Positions 6,910 through 14,924 are shown, counted from the first letter of the stretch. The stretch is DNA of 27,307 bases from JAENVT01 sp031404635 (GCA_031404635.1 JANNHY010000279.1:1-27307), one strand, 5' to 3'. Made by a program: numbers and translations. The notes: a model not told the origin generated them from the letters alone.

Positions 6910-6912
6910 CAA
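6884..6912 (-). promoter_or_regulatory. Leftward promoter of the regulator operon
   Basis: On the minus strand TTGAAT (6907-6912) is followed after 17 nt by AATATT (6884-6889). The arrangement mirrors the rightward promoter, so one repressor pair could control both and autoregulate. Confidence 0.5.
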
Positions 6913-6926
6913 GCTGTCATTTGAAT
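6907..6926. promoter_or_regulatory. ArsR-type operator 2
   Basis: A second perfect copy of ATTCAA-N8-TTGAAT, exactly 40 bp from the first, so both would face the same side of the helix. Its left half overlaps the rightward -10 and, read on the minus strand, supplies a TTGAAT -35 for the leftward promoter. Confidence 0.75.
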
Positions 6927-6951
6927 CGGTGTTCATGGAGAGGGGGAGGTC

Positions 6952-7454
6952 GTGCAGAAGCTGGCATCGCGAGAGGTTGCTGCTCTCGATCCGTACAACT
7001 TCATGGCGTTGATCGGCAAGCGGGTGATCCACCCCGGTGGGCGGGCCTCAACCGAAGCGCTGTTGCTTCGGGCCGGCATCACCCAGACGACGAGCGTGCT
7101 CGATGTCGGGTGTGGGGTCGGCACGACGGCGATCCCACCGCGGAAGCCCGCGAGGTGTTCCTTGGACAGGTCTGCCCAGGGCTGCACTTCGACACACTCG
7201 ACGACTGGGTTCAGATGTACCAGTCGGCGGGCCTGGCCGGCGTCGACACCGAGACTGGGCCGTTCGAGATGATGAGCCCGAAGGGTTTCCTCGCCGACGA
7301 GGGCCTCGCCCACAGCCTGGCGATCATTGGTCGAGTAGCGGCGCGGCCCGCTCATGTCCGAAAAATGGTGTGGCTGATGCCTCGGATGTCCAAGGCCGTG
7401 CCGTACCTGGGCTACGTCCTTGTCGCCGGACACAAGCCTGCGGAGAGTGCTTGA
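6952..7454 (+). pseudogene. SAM-dependent methyltransferase remnant with internal deletion
   Basis: The GTG at 6952 has a strong GGGGGAGG site. The first ~61 codons read as a methyltransferase N-terminus (LDPYNFMALIGKRVIHPGG, then motif I VLDVGCGVGTTAI). At about 7134-7140 the sense switches to another frame: the original frame ends at 7272, while the second gives DPTAEAREVFLGQVCPGLHFDTLDDWVQMYQSAGL and runs to TGA at 7452-7454. Together about 168 residues remain, where such enzymes usually have roughly 280-300, so about 120 central codons are gone and the junction is out of frame. A sequencing or assembly error is possible but would have to remove a long stretch. It is the first gene under the operator-controlled promoter. 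Confidence 0.75.
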
Positions 7455-7457
7455 CGG

Positions 7458-8804
7458 ATGAGGATCTACGACTTCGTCGACGAAGGCCTCGGTCATTCCT
7501 CGTATTTGATCGACATTGGCGACGGCACGACGGCGCTGGTCGACCCACCCCGATTCCCGAGCGCCCACGAGGCACTTGCCGCGCACCTCGGCTCACGGAT
7601 CGTGTGGACGTTCGACACCCACTCCCACGCCGACTATGTGACAGGAAGCCCCGGACTCGCCGAGCGCGTCGGTGCCACGTTCGTCGCCCCAGCCGCCTCC
7701 CGCCTCGTGACACACCATCGTTCAGTCATCGACGGTGCTTCGATCGACCTCGGAGGTGGGATGCGCATCGTCGCCCTGGCGACACCGGGTCACACCCCCG
7801 ATCACCACGCCTACGTTCTGCACCACAGGGATGACCCGGTCGCATTGTTCTCGGGCGGGTCGCTGATGGTCGGCGCGGTCGGACGCACCGACCTGTGCGG
7901 CCCGGAACTCGCCGAGCCACTGGCCCACGACATGTTCAGGTCTCTTCGCCGATTCGATGACCTACCCGCCGACCTCACCGTCTACCCGACGCATGGTGCC
8001 GGTTCGTTCTGCTCGGCGCCGGGATCGTCGCAGCGCACCACCACCCTTGAACATGAACGCGCCGCGAACGCCCTGTTTGCGATCACCGACGAGGATCAAT
8101 TTGTCGAGCAACTGCTCGCCGGGTTCGGAAGTTTCCCCACCTACTTCGCCCGCCTCCCCGAACTCAACCGCGTCGGACCTCGCCGCTACGACACCGTTCC
8201 CCACCTCGCATTGCTCGATTCTGATGTGGTCGAGCGTCACCTCGCGAGCGGTGGCGCCGTGGTCGATGTCCGCCCGGCGGCGGCGTTCGCTGCCGCTCAT
8301 GTGCCGGGATCGATGTCGGACACCTTGCGGGCGGTGTTCGCCACATGGCTCGGCTGGCTGGTCGAGCCGTACCGACCAATCGCCTTCATCCTCGACGAGC
8401 ATCAGGACCGCGACGACGTGGTACGGCAATGTCTCGACGTCGGCCATGAGAGGATCGTCGGCGAGCTCGCCGGCGGAATCGGCGCCTGGATCGCGTCGGG
8501 TCGGCCGGTCGGCACGATCCCACTCGTCGGTCCCGGCGCCATGACAGGGCAGGTGGTCGACGTCCGCCAGGCCAACGAGTACGCGGCCGGGCACGTGCCC
8601 GGCGCGATCAACGTCGAGCTCGGGTCGATCGCCGCATCCGACCTGCCCACCGGCCAGCTGACGGTGATGTGCGGCCACGGCGAGCGGGCCATGACCGCAG
8701 CAAGCCTCCTCGCCGCCAATGGTCGCAGCGATCTGGTCGTGCTCGACGGCGGACCCGACACATGGTCGACAGTGACAGGAGCGCCGCTGGAGGTCGGGCG
8801 ATGA
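7458..8804 (+). CDS. MBL-fold hydrolase with two rhodanese domains (persulfide dioxygenase-like)
   Basis: A 448-residue cytoplasmic protein. Residues 1-~245 are a metallo-beta-lactamase fold: THSHADYVTG gives His55, His57 and Asp59, TPGHTPDHH gives His112, and PTHGAGSFC follows. Where ETHE1-like enzymes have GDTLF, this has SGGSL, so the usual metal Asp is Gly. Two rhodanese domains follow (~250-345 and ~350-446). The first lacks a catalytic Cys (IAFILDEHQ). The second has MCGHGERA with Cys405. Persulfide dioxygenases with fused rhodaneses oxidise glutathione or low-molecular-weight persulfide to sulfite in H2S detoxification (family knowledge); that activity here is inference because of the ligand change. 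It overlaps the MFS gene by ATGA. Confidence 0.85.
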   Translation: MRIYDFVDEGLGHSSYLIDIGDGTTALVDPPRFPSAHEALAAHLGSRIVWTFDTHSHADYVTGSPGLAERVGATFVAPAASRLVTHHRSVIDGASIDLGGGMRIVALATPGHTPDHHAYVLHHRDDPVALFSGGSLMVGAVGRTDLCGPELAEPLAHDMFRSLRRFDDLPADLTVYPTHGAGSFCSAPGSSQRTTTLEHERAANALFAITDEDQFVEQLLAGFGSFPTYFARLPELNRVGPRRYDTVPHLALLDSDVVERHLASGGAVVDVRPAAAFAAAHVPGSMSDTLRAVFATWLGWLVEPYRPIAFILDEHQDRDDVVRQCLDVGHERIVGELAGGIGAWIASGRPVGTIPLVGPGAMTGQVVDVRQANEYAAGHVPGAINVELGSIAASDLPTGQLTVMCGHGERAMTAASLLAANGRSDLVVLDGGPDTWSTVTGAPLEVGR

Positions 8805-10069
8805 GCGCACCGACCAGTCAGCCGCAGACCACAGAGCCAGCGCTGCGGCTCGGGCTGAAGGAGAACCTGGCCCAGTTCTCGTTGTTGGTCGGAGTCAACG
8901 CGCTCGTCGGCGGCATGATCGGCCAGGAACGCACCGTCCTCCCGCTGCTCGCCAAGGACGAGTTCGGGCTCACCGCGTTCACCGCAACCCTCACGTTCAT
9001 CGTCGCCTTCGGGGCGGTGAAGGCAGCCACGAACTTCTTCGCCGGCACGCTGTCGGATCGCTACGGCCGCAAACCCGTCCTCGTCGCCGGGTGGATCATC
9101 GCCATCCCCATCCCGCTGCTGCTCATATGGGCACCGACATGGGCCTGGGTCGTGTTCGCCAACATCCTGCTCGGCGTCAACCAAGGCCTCACCTGGTCAA
9201 CCACTGTGATCATGAAGATCGACCTCGTCGGTCCCGCTCGACGCGGCTTGGCCATGGGGATGAACGAGGCCGCCGGATACGGGGCGGTCGCGGTGACCGC
9301 GTTGGCCACCGGCTATATCGCTCAACGCGCCGGCCTGCGACCCGAACCGTTCTTCCTCGGCATCGCCTACTCCGGTCTCGGTCTCGGCCTGTCGGTGCTC
9401 TTCGTGGGCGAGACCCGTGACCACGCCCGCCACGAGGCAGCCACCCACGTCTCGACCAGCGACACCCACCACGAGGATCTGACCACAGGAGAGATCTTCC
9501 GGCTCACATCGTTCCGAGACAAGGCACTGTCGTCATGCTCGCAGGCCGGGCTCGTCAACAACCTCAACGACGGCCTCGCCTGGGGCCTGTTCCCGATCTT
9601 CTTCGCCACCGCCGGCCTCTCCATCACCCGCATCGGTGTACTCGCCGCGCTCTACCCCGCCGTGTGGGGCCTCGGGCAGCTCTACACCGGCGGGCTCTCC
9701 GATCGCGTCGGCCGCAAACCCCTCAACGTCGGCGGCATGCTCACCCAAGCCGTCGCCATCGCCTGGATCGCCGCAACCAACAGCTTCAACACCTGGGCCG
9801 CCGGTGCGATCATGCTCGGCGCCGGCACGGCGATGGTCTACCCCACGCTCCTCGCCGCGATCGGTGACGTCGCCCACCCCGGATGGCGGGCCCGATCGGT
9901 CGGCATCTACAGGCTGTGGCGCGACGGCGGCTTCGCCATCGGCGCCTTGCTCGCCGGCATCCTCGCCGACCTGATCTCCATCCCCGCGGCCATCTACACC
10001 GTCGCCGCAGTCACCGCCGCGTCCGGCATCGTTGTCGCCATCCGCATGTACGAAACTCACCCGACATGA
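8801..10069 (+). CDS. MFS transporter
   Basis: A 422-residue major facilitator superfamily protein with about 12 hydrophobic spans. The loop 2-3 signature is DRYGRKPVLV, and the second half has the matching DRVGRKPLNV. A His-rich central loop (ETRDHARHEAATHVSTSDTHHE) joins the halves. The ATG at 8801 overlaps the preceding stop as ATGA, so it is translationally coupled to the MBL-rhodanese protein. The substrate is unknown; the operon suggests export of a sulfur or metalloid compound such as sulfite or a methylated product. An in-frame extension to 8669 lies inside the upstream gene and is rejected. Confidence 0.88.
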   Translation: MSAPTSQPQTTEPALRLGLKENLAQFSLLVGVNALVGGMIGQERTVLPLLAKDEFGLTAFTATLTFIVAFGAVKAATNFFAGTLSDRYGRKPVLVAGWIIAIPIPLLLIWAPTWAWVVFANILLGVNQGLTWSTTVIMKIDLVGPARRGLAMGMNEAAGYGAVAVTALATGYIAQRAGLRPEPFFLGIAYSGLGLGLSVLFVGETRDHARHEAATHVSTSDTHHEDLTTGEIFRLTSFRDKALSSCSQAGLVNNLNDGLAWGLFPIFFATAGLSITRIGVLAALYPAVWGLGQLYTGGLSDRVGRKPLNVGGMLTQAVAIAWIAATNSFNTWAAGAIMLGAGTAMVYPTLLAAIGDVAHPGWRARSVGIYRLWRDGGFAIGALLAGILADLISIPAAIYTVAAVTAASGIVVAIRMYETHPT

Positions 10070-10129
10070 AGCCGAACGTCGACATGGCGGCGACCGGCGG
10101 TCGGAAACCATTCCGATCGGAGTCCTTCG

Positions 10130-10291
10130 ATGCCGTTCATCGACATCGACGATGTCGACCTCACCGCCGACTTTGCGATCACCGCTCGCGCCTGGTTGGC
10201 GGAGCGTGAAACCAACGCCGGACAACTGACTCAACTGGAACCAACAGCCGCCTTCGAGCACCGTCGACGCGAAGGCCGTGCACAAGGCTGA
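10130..10291 (+). CDS. Small unknown protein or gene fragment
   Basis: A 53-residue reading frame, MPFIDIDDVDLTADF to RRREGRAQG, with GGAG 7 nt before the ATG. It lies 60 bp downstream of the MFS gene on the same strand. The region ITARAWLAERETNAGQLTQLEPTAAFEHRRREG resembles the charged C-terminal helix of some actinobacterial SAM methyltransferases, so it could be a relic of a displaced gene rather than an independent protein. I do not recognise it firmly. Confidence 0.45.
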   Translation: MPFIDIDDVDLTADFAITARAWLAERETNAGQLTQLEPTAAFEHRRREGRAQG

Positions 10292-10324
10292 AACGCTGAC
10301 CCGGATGCAGCTACCGGGGCCGCT

Positions 10325-10702
10325 TCAGCGGATGCCGGTGTCACAACTGATATCGACAACAGCATCGGCATCAGCTTGCACCTCGACGTCGACCGGCGTG
10401 CAAACCGGGAAGGGAGTGTCGCCGGTATCGACGGTGACGGTGTAGGTACCTGCGGGAACCTCAGCCGCGAAGCCTCCCTCAGCATCGAGGGAAATGGAGC
10501 TGACGACATCCTCACCCTGCGAGAACTGAACGCTGCCCTGCACAGGGTTCGGCTGGCAATTGGGGTCGCCCGGCAGCTCGACGGGGCAGGTTGGGCCGGC
10601 GAGCGCGTGGCCGCTGACGCGGCCGATCGAGTCGGAAAGGGGGGTGTCGGTGCCGCAGCCGCTGATCAGCGACATCGCGGCCATTACAATCACACAACGC
10701 AT
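10325..10702 (-). CDS. Putative lipoprotein with carboxypeptidase-regulatory-like domain
   Basis: A 125-residue predicted lipoprotein. The N-terminus MRCVIVMAAMSLISGC ends in a lipobox (LISGC), so cleavage and lipidation at the Cys are expected. The rest is one beta-sandwich-like domain: GRVSGHALAGPTCPVELPGDPNCQ, then SISLDAEGGFAAEVPAGTYTVTVD, a pattern shared with CarboxypepD_reg-like domains, ending DISCDTG. The start at 10702 is chosen because it gives a proper signal peptide. The longer frame to 10837 runs into the tRNA and is rejected. It is transcribed in the same direction as the tRNA, about 100 bp downstream. Function unknown. Confidence 0.75.
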   Translation of the reverse strand: MRCVIVMAAMSLISGCGTDTPLSDSIGRVSGHALAGPTCPVELPGDPNCQPNPVQGSVQFSQGEDVVSSISLDAEGGFAAEVPAGTYTVTVDTGDTPFPVCTPVDVEVQADADAVVDISCDTGIR

Positions 10703-10804
10703 GTCGACTTGGACGTTACGGCAGCGCCAATGGTTGCACGCACAGCGCCGCCATCCGAGCGACCAAACCATGACCGCGGGCCTGGTGAAGTGCCTTTCCT
10801 GGCC

Positions 10805-10880
10805 TGGCGCCCTCGGCATGATTCGAACATGCGACACATGGTTCCGGAAACCATTGCTCTATCCCCTGAGCTACGAGGGC
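10805..10880 (-). tRNA. tRNA-Arg (anticodon CCG)
   Basis: On the minus strand a full cloverleaf folds: acceptor GCCCTCG/CGAGGGC, D-arm GCTC..GAGC, anticodon stem ATGGT/ACCAT with loop TTCCGGA (anticodon CCG), variable GTGTC, T-arm GCATG-TTCGAAT-CATGC. Discriminator G and an encoded CCA end the gene (CCA at 10805-10807). It reads CGG arginine codons. It is divergent from argS, whose enzyme charges it. A TATCCT box (10893-10898) lies 12 nt upstream. Confidence 0.96.
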
Positions 10881-11055
10881 GGGATGGCAGCGAGGATAGC
10901 GACGAACTCCCGCCCCCGGCGCAACCGTGTTTGCGGGAAGTGTGGTCGCTCGCTACGAACGTGGTTGCCTGTGGCCACACTTCGCCCGTCTGCGGGAGTC
11001 GGCTCGGCAAACGAGCATGTCGAACGAATGAGCGCACGAGTACGATCGGCACTTC
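10881..11055. promoter_or_regulatory. Divergent tRNA-Arg/argS intergenic region
   Basis: Leftward, TATCCT (minus strand, 10893-10898) fits a tRNA promoter. Rightward, TACGAT (11041-11046) ends 9 nt before the argS ATG and no Shine-Dalgarno is present. Between them is an 8-bp inverted repeat AAGTGTGG (10938-10945)/CCACACTT (10975-10982). I see no T-box hallmarks. Confidence 0.45.
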
Positions 11056-12804
11056 ATGGCTGATCCCCTCGTCATCGTTGCCGAGCTGCTGGCGCCTGCA
11101 TTTGCCACCGTTGCCGGCTCGGATGTCGCCCCGGACCCGGTGGTGCGCCCCAGCGATCGTGCCGACGCCCAGTCGAACGGGGCGCTGGCCCTGGCCAAGC
11201 AACTTGGTCGCAAGCCGCGCGATGTCGCCGACGACATCGTCGCCGCCGCCGATCTCGGTGACAAGGCGACACTCGAAGTGGCCGGGCCGGGATTCATCAA
11301 CGTCACCTTCGCCGAGTCGTTCCTTAGAGAGCAGCTCGGCCTGCTCGCCGACGACGAGCGCCTCGGCGTGCGTCTGGCGGCAACCGCCGAGCGGGTGGTG
11401 GTCGACTACTCGGCGCCGAACATCGCCAAGGAGATGCACATCGGGCACCTCCGTACCACCGTGATCGGCGACTCGCTGGTACGCATGCTCGAGTTCGTCG
11501 GCCACACGGTGAACCGCGAGAACCATGTCGGCGACTGGGGCACGCCGTTCGGGATGCTGATCGAGCACCTCGTCGATCTCGGCGAAACCGAAGCGGCCGC
11601 CGGCCTGAGCGTCGGCGACCTCGACGGGTTCTACAAGCAGGCCAGGGCAAAGTTCGATGCCAGCGACGAGTTCCAGCACAGGGCACGCGACCGAGTGGTG
11701 CTGCTGCAAGGGGGCGATTCCGAAACCCTGCGGCTATGGACGATGCTCGTCGATCTGAGCATGCGCTACTTCAACAAGCTGTACCGGAAGATGGACGTAC
11801 TACTGACCGACGACGACCTCGCCGGTGAGAGCAAGTACAACCACTTGTTGCCCGAGGTCGTCGAGCGGCTGCGAGCGGCAGGTCTTCTGGAGCACAGCGA
11901 CGGCGCCGATGTCGTGTTTCCTCCTGGCTATACGAATCGCGACGGCGAGCCGCTGCCGCTCATCGTCAAGAACCGGGTCGGCGGCTTCAACTACGGCACC
12001 AGCGACCTGGCCTGTGTGCTCGACCGGGTCGAGCGGGTCAAGGCCACCCTTTTGCTGTATGTGGTCGGCGCCCCGCAGGCTCAGCACCTGTCGATGGTCT
12101 TCGATGTCGCGGCTATGGCTGGCTGGTTGCGGCCACCGGCCAGGGCGGTGCACGTTGCGTTCGGCAACGTGCTGGGCAGCAACCGCAAGATGCTGAAGAG
12201 TCGCACCGGCGAGCCGGCGCGCTTCGTCGATGTCGTCGACGAAGCCATTGAACGCGCCTCGGCATCGGTGCGCGACAAGAACCCCGACCTGCCATCCGAC
12301 GAGCAGGTCAGGATCGGCCACATGGTCGGGATCGGCGCCCTGAAGTACGCCGATCTGTCGACTGACCGGATCAAGGACTACGTCTTCGACTGGGACCGCA
12401 TGCTGGCGTTCGAGGGCAACACTGCGCCCTACCTGCAATATGCCCACGCTCGGATCCGCTCGATCCTGCGCAAAGCCGGCGGTGCCGGCGGTGATGGCGG
12501 TGTCGGCGGTGATGGCGGTGATGGCGACCAGCCTCGGCTGGTCATCGAGGAACGGAATCTGATCCTGCGGCTGTTGCAATTCGACGCCGCTGTTCACGAC
12601 GCGCTCGACAAGTACAGCCCGCACCGTCTGTGTACCTACCTGTTCGAACTGGCTCAGACATTCACCTCGTTCTACGAAGCGTGCCCGGTGCTGAAGGCCG
12701 ACGCCCCGACGCGGAAGCTACGGATTGGGCTCAGCGAACAGACGGCGCGGGTGCTGGCCAAGGGCCTCGATCTACTCGGCATCGAGGCCCCGGAGCGCAT
12801 GTGA
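11056..12804 (+). CDS. argS: Arginyl-tRNA synthetase
   Basis: A 582-residue class I synthetase that joins arginine to tRNA-Arg. The N-terminal tRNA-recognition domain (GPGFINVTF) is followed by the catalytic core: DYSAPNIAKEMHIGHLRTT contains HIGH, and NRKMLKSRTGE is the KMSKS-like loop. The C-terminal DALR anticodon-binding domain ends with SEQTARVLAKGLDLLGIEAPERM. Near residues 475-492 a Gly/Asp-rich stretch (GGAGGDGGVGGDGGDGD) sits where the DALR domain begins. The ATG at 11056 starts with MADPLVIVAELL and may be leaderless. It overlaps lysA by 4 bp (GTGA). Confidence 0.96.
   Translation: MADPLVIVAELLAPAFATVAGSDVAPDPVVRPSDRADAQSNGALALAKQLGRKPRDVADDIVAAADLGDKATLEVAGPGFINVTFAESFLREQLGLLADDERLGVRLAATAERVVVDYSAPNIAKEMHIGHLRTTVIGDSLVRMLEFVGHTVNRENHVGDWGTPFGMLIEHLVDLGETEAAAGLSVGDLDGFYKQARAKFDASDEFQHRARDRVVLLQGGDSETLRLWTMLVDLSMRYFNKLYRKMDVLLTDDDLAGESKYNHLLPEVVERLRAAGLLEHSDGADVVFPPGYTNRDGEPLPLIVKNRVGGFNYGTSDLACVLDRVERVKATLLLYVVGAPQAQHLSMVFDVAAMAGWLRPPARAVHVAFGNVLGSNRKMLKSRTGEPARFVDVVDEAIERASASVRDKNPDLPSDEQVRIGHMVGIGALKYADLSTDRIKDYVFDWDRMLAFEGNTAPYLQYAHARIRSILRKAGGAGGDGGVGGDGGDGDQPRLVIEERNLILRLLQFDAAVHDALDKYSPHRLCTYLFELAQTFTSFYEACPVLKADAPTRKLRIGLSEQTARVLAKGLDLLGIEAPERM
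12478..12531 (+). repeat. Gly/Asp-coding short tandem repeat inside argS
   Basis: Imperfect 9-15-bp repeats of GGYGGTGATGGC encode a Gly/Asp linker between the catalytic core and the anticodon-binding domain of ArgS. The frame is kept. Confidence 0.75.
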
Positions 12805-14075
12805 CCGCGGTCCCGCTGTCGCTGCTACCCGATACTGCCGTGGTGCTGCCCGACGGTTCGCTGTCGATCGGCGGCTGCAGCGTCGTCGACGTGGCGGCCA
12901 AGTTCGGCACGCCGGTGTTCATATACGACGAGGCTCATCTGCGGGCACGATGCCGCGAGGCCGTCGCCGCGTTCGGTCCCGGTCGGGCGGTGTACGCCAC
13001 CAAGGCATTTCTCTGCAAGGCGATGGCCCGCCTCGCCTACGACGAAGGCATGTTGCTCGACGTCGCCAGCGGAGGCGAGATGTACATCGCCTTGGCCGCC
13101 GGCGTGCCGGCCAACGCCCTCATCTTCCACGGCAACAACAAAAGTGTCGATGAGCTTCGCGCCGCGGTGATCGGCGGCGTGCGCAACATCGTCGTCGACA
13201 GCTTCGACGAACTCGACCGGCTCGACGCACTGCATTCCGAGGGGCTGCCGACTCCAGCGGTGCTGGCCCGCATCACTCCCGGCGTACACGCCCACACCCA
13301 CGAGTTCATCGCCACCGGGCAAGACGACTCGAAGTTCGGCTTCAACCTTGGCAACGGCGATGCGCAACGCGCCGTCGATCGCATGCGCCGCTCCGCCAGT
13401 GTCGATCTGGTCGGGGTGCATTGCCACATCGGCTCCAACGTCTTCGCCGCATCCAACTTTGCCAAGGCCGCCGAGGTGATGGCCGGCTTCGCCGTGCCCC
13501 TCGATCTGCCCGAACTGGTTCTCGGTGGCGGCCTCGGCGTTGCCTACGTCGAGAGCGAGGAGGCGCCGTCGATCACCCAGTGGGGAAACGTGTTGCTCGA
13601 CGCCTGCGCGGCGCTCGGTGTGCGCAGCCGTGTCAGTGTCGAGCCGGGTCGGGCAATCGTCGCCGATGCCGCTGTCACCGTTTACACGATCGGAACGATC
13701 AAGCACATTCCGGGCGTGCGCACCTACGTCTCCGTCGACGGCGGCATGAGCGACAACCCTCGCCCGGTGCTGTACGGCAGTGGCTACGAAGCGTTCCTCC
13801 CGGCCGCCGTCGCCGCCGAGCGCACCCTCCACACCCGCCTGGTCGGCAAGCACTGCGAGAGCGGCGACGTGCTGATTTTCGACGCCATGGTTCCGGTTGA
13901 AACCGCGGTGGGTGATTTTCTTGCCACCCCGGTCACCGGCGCCTACGGGCGCAGTATGGCCAGCAACTACAACATGTTGACCCGCCCGCCGGTGGTGTTC
14001 GTCGCCGACGCGCTGGCCCGCCCTGTCGTGCGCAGGGAATCGATGGAAGACCTGCTGCGCTGCGATCTTGGCTGA
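12801..14075 (+). CDS. lysA: Diaminopimelate decarboxylase
   Basis: A 424-residue PLP enzyme making lysine from meso-diaminopimelate, the last step of lysine synthesis. The N-terminal barrel carries YATKAFLCKAM with the PLP lysine; HCHIGSNVF and LGGGLGVAY are the phosphate-binding and barrel motifs; GKHCESGDVLIFD supplies the active-site Cys and Glu from the partner subunit; GAYGRSMASNYN is near the end. The GTG at 12801 overlaps the argS stop as GTGA; the in-frame ATG at 12630 lies inside argS and is rejected. The argS-lysA pair is conserved in actinobacteria. Confidence 0.96.
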   Translation: MTAVPLSLLPDTAVVLPDGSLSIGGCSVVDVAAKFGTPVFIYDEAHLRARCREAVAAFGPGRAVYATKAFLCKAMARLAYDEGMLLDVASGGEMYIALAAGVPANALIFHGNNKSVDELRAAVIGGVRNIVVDSFDELDRLDALHSEGLPTPAVLARITPGVHAHTHEFIATGQDDSKFGFNLGNGDAQRAVDRMRRSASVDLVGVHCHIGSNVFAASNFAKAAEVMAGFAVPLDLPELVLGGGLGVAYVESEEAPSITQWGNVLLDACAALGVRSRVSVEPGRAIVADAAVTVYTIGTIKHIPGVRTYVSVDGGMSDNPRPVLYGSGYEAFLPAAVAAERTLHTRLVGKHCESGDVLIFDAMVPVETAVGDFLATPVTGAYGRSMASNYNMLTRPPVVFVADALARPVVRRESMEDLLRCDLG

Positions 14076-14108
14076 TCAGCACCCTCCCGAACGTCAACAT
14101 TTCGCCGA

Positions 14109-14149
14109 CGCCGCAGCCTGAGTGCGGCGGGCTCACCGCGATCGGTGAG
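14109..14149 (+). terminator. Tandem hairpins after lysA
   Basis: Two perfect 7-bp stems lie in a row: CGCCGCA (14109-14115)/TGCGGCG (14123-14129) and CTCACCG (14132-14138)/CGGTGAG (14143-14149). No U-tract follows. They start 33 nt after the lysA stop and probably limit read-through into the LPXTG gene. Confidence 0.5.
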
Positions 14150-14264
14150 GTTGGCGGCGCGGGGCGTAGGTCGCACGACCCAATCGGGCCGTGTTCGCTG
14201 TACGTGGCGAGTCTTGACGAATACCGTGTGCTCACCACTCCAATAGCAGGACGGTTCGGCGGCG

Positions 14265-14873
14265 ATGTTTCCAGTAAGGATCTCACAAATCATGATCGCC
14301 GCAGTTGTAGCGGCCGCCAGCCTCGTCGGCTTTGGTGGCGTCGCCGCAGCGGCGACCGCGGCCACCACGGCCAGCGTCTCGTGCGTCAACAACGACGGTG
14401 TCATGGCGCTGACGGTCACCAACCCGGCAACCGACGTCAGCGCCGAGGCCGTGGTGACCAACCCGGTCAGCTTCGTTGCTTCGGTGATCGTTCTGGCTCC
14501 CGGTGCTTCGCACGTGGTCACCATCGACGGCTTGTCCGACGGGCCGGTTGTCGTCCCAGTCCAGTTCAACGGCAATGACGAAAGCGTCAGCACGCTGATT
14601 ACGTGCGACACCCAGCCATGTGCCGAGGGCGCGCTCACCGTCGTCATCGACGACAGTGGAGTGCAGCACGAGGCTTGCGTGGCCTCGGCCGTAGCGGTTC
14701 CTCCCGCGACTTCGGCCAAGGCCACGTTTGTCCCGTCGGCTCCCGCCATGCGCACGGCCAGCCCGTCGGCCCTGCCGGAGACCGGAAGCGGAACCGGTGG
14801 TCTGGTGATCGCCGCGTTGCTCGTCGCCAGCGGCTCGGTGGCTTCGTACATGAGCCGCCGCAAGCGACGCTGA
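14265..14873 (+). CDS. LPXTG cell-wall-anchored protein
   Basis: A 202-residue secreted protein of unknown function. The signal peptide (MFPVRISQIMIAAVVAAASLVGFGGVAAAAT) is followed by a beta-rich domain with paired Cys (SVSCVNNDG, LITCDTQPC, HEACVAS). The end is a sorting signal: LPETG, hydrophobic span, and SRRKRR. The start at 14265 is preferred because it gives a basic residue before the hydrophobic core; the ATG at 14292, after AAGGA, is the alternative. It is unrelated in its main domain to the LPXTG protein at 271 but ends the same way. It separates lysA from hom. Confidence 0.82.
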   Translation: MFPVRISQIMIAAVVAAASLVGFGGVAAAATAATTASVSCVNNDGVMALTVTNPATDVSAEAVVTNPVSFVASVIVLAPGASHVVTIDGLSDGPVVVPVQFNGNDESVSTLITCDTQPCAEGALTVVIDDSGVQHEACVASAVAVPPATSAKATFVPSAPAMRTASPSALPETGSGTGGLVIAALLVASGSVASYMSRRKRR

Positions 14874-14911
14874 CCGGCCGCGAAGGGTTTCGGCGACAAG
14901 GCGTCACCTCG

Positions 14912-14917
14912 TAGCCT
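14912..14917 (+). promoter_or_regulatory. -10 box for leaderless hom-thrC
   Basis: TAGCCT ends 7 nt before the hom GTG at 14925, and there is no Shine-Dalgarno sequence. Transcription starting on the GTG would give a leaderless hom-thrC message independent of argS-lysA. Confidence 0.5.
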
Positions 14918-14924
14918 TCGGCCC

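Noticed and set aside
10881..11055. T-box upstream of argS
   Set aside because: No specifier-loop or T-box core sequence; only a simple inverted repeat is present.
10376..11464. 362-codon plus-strand frame across the lipoprotein, tRNA and argS start
   Set aside because: It runs through a tRNA gene and overlaps argS in another phase.
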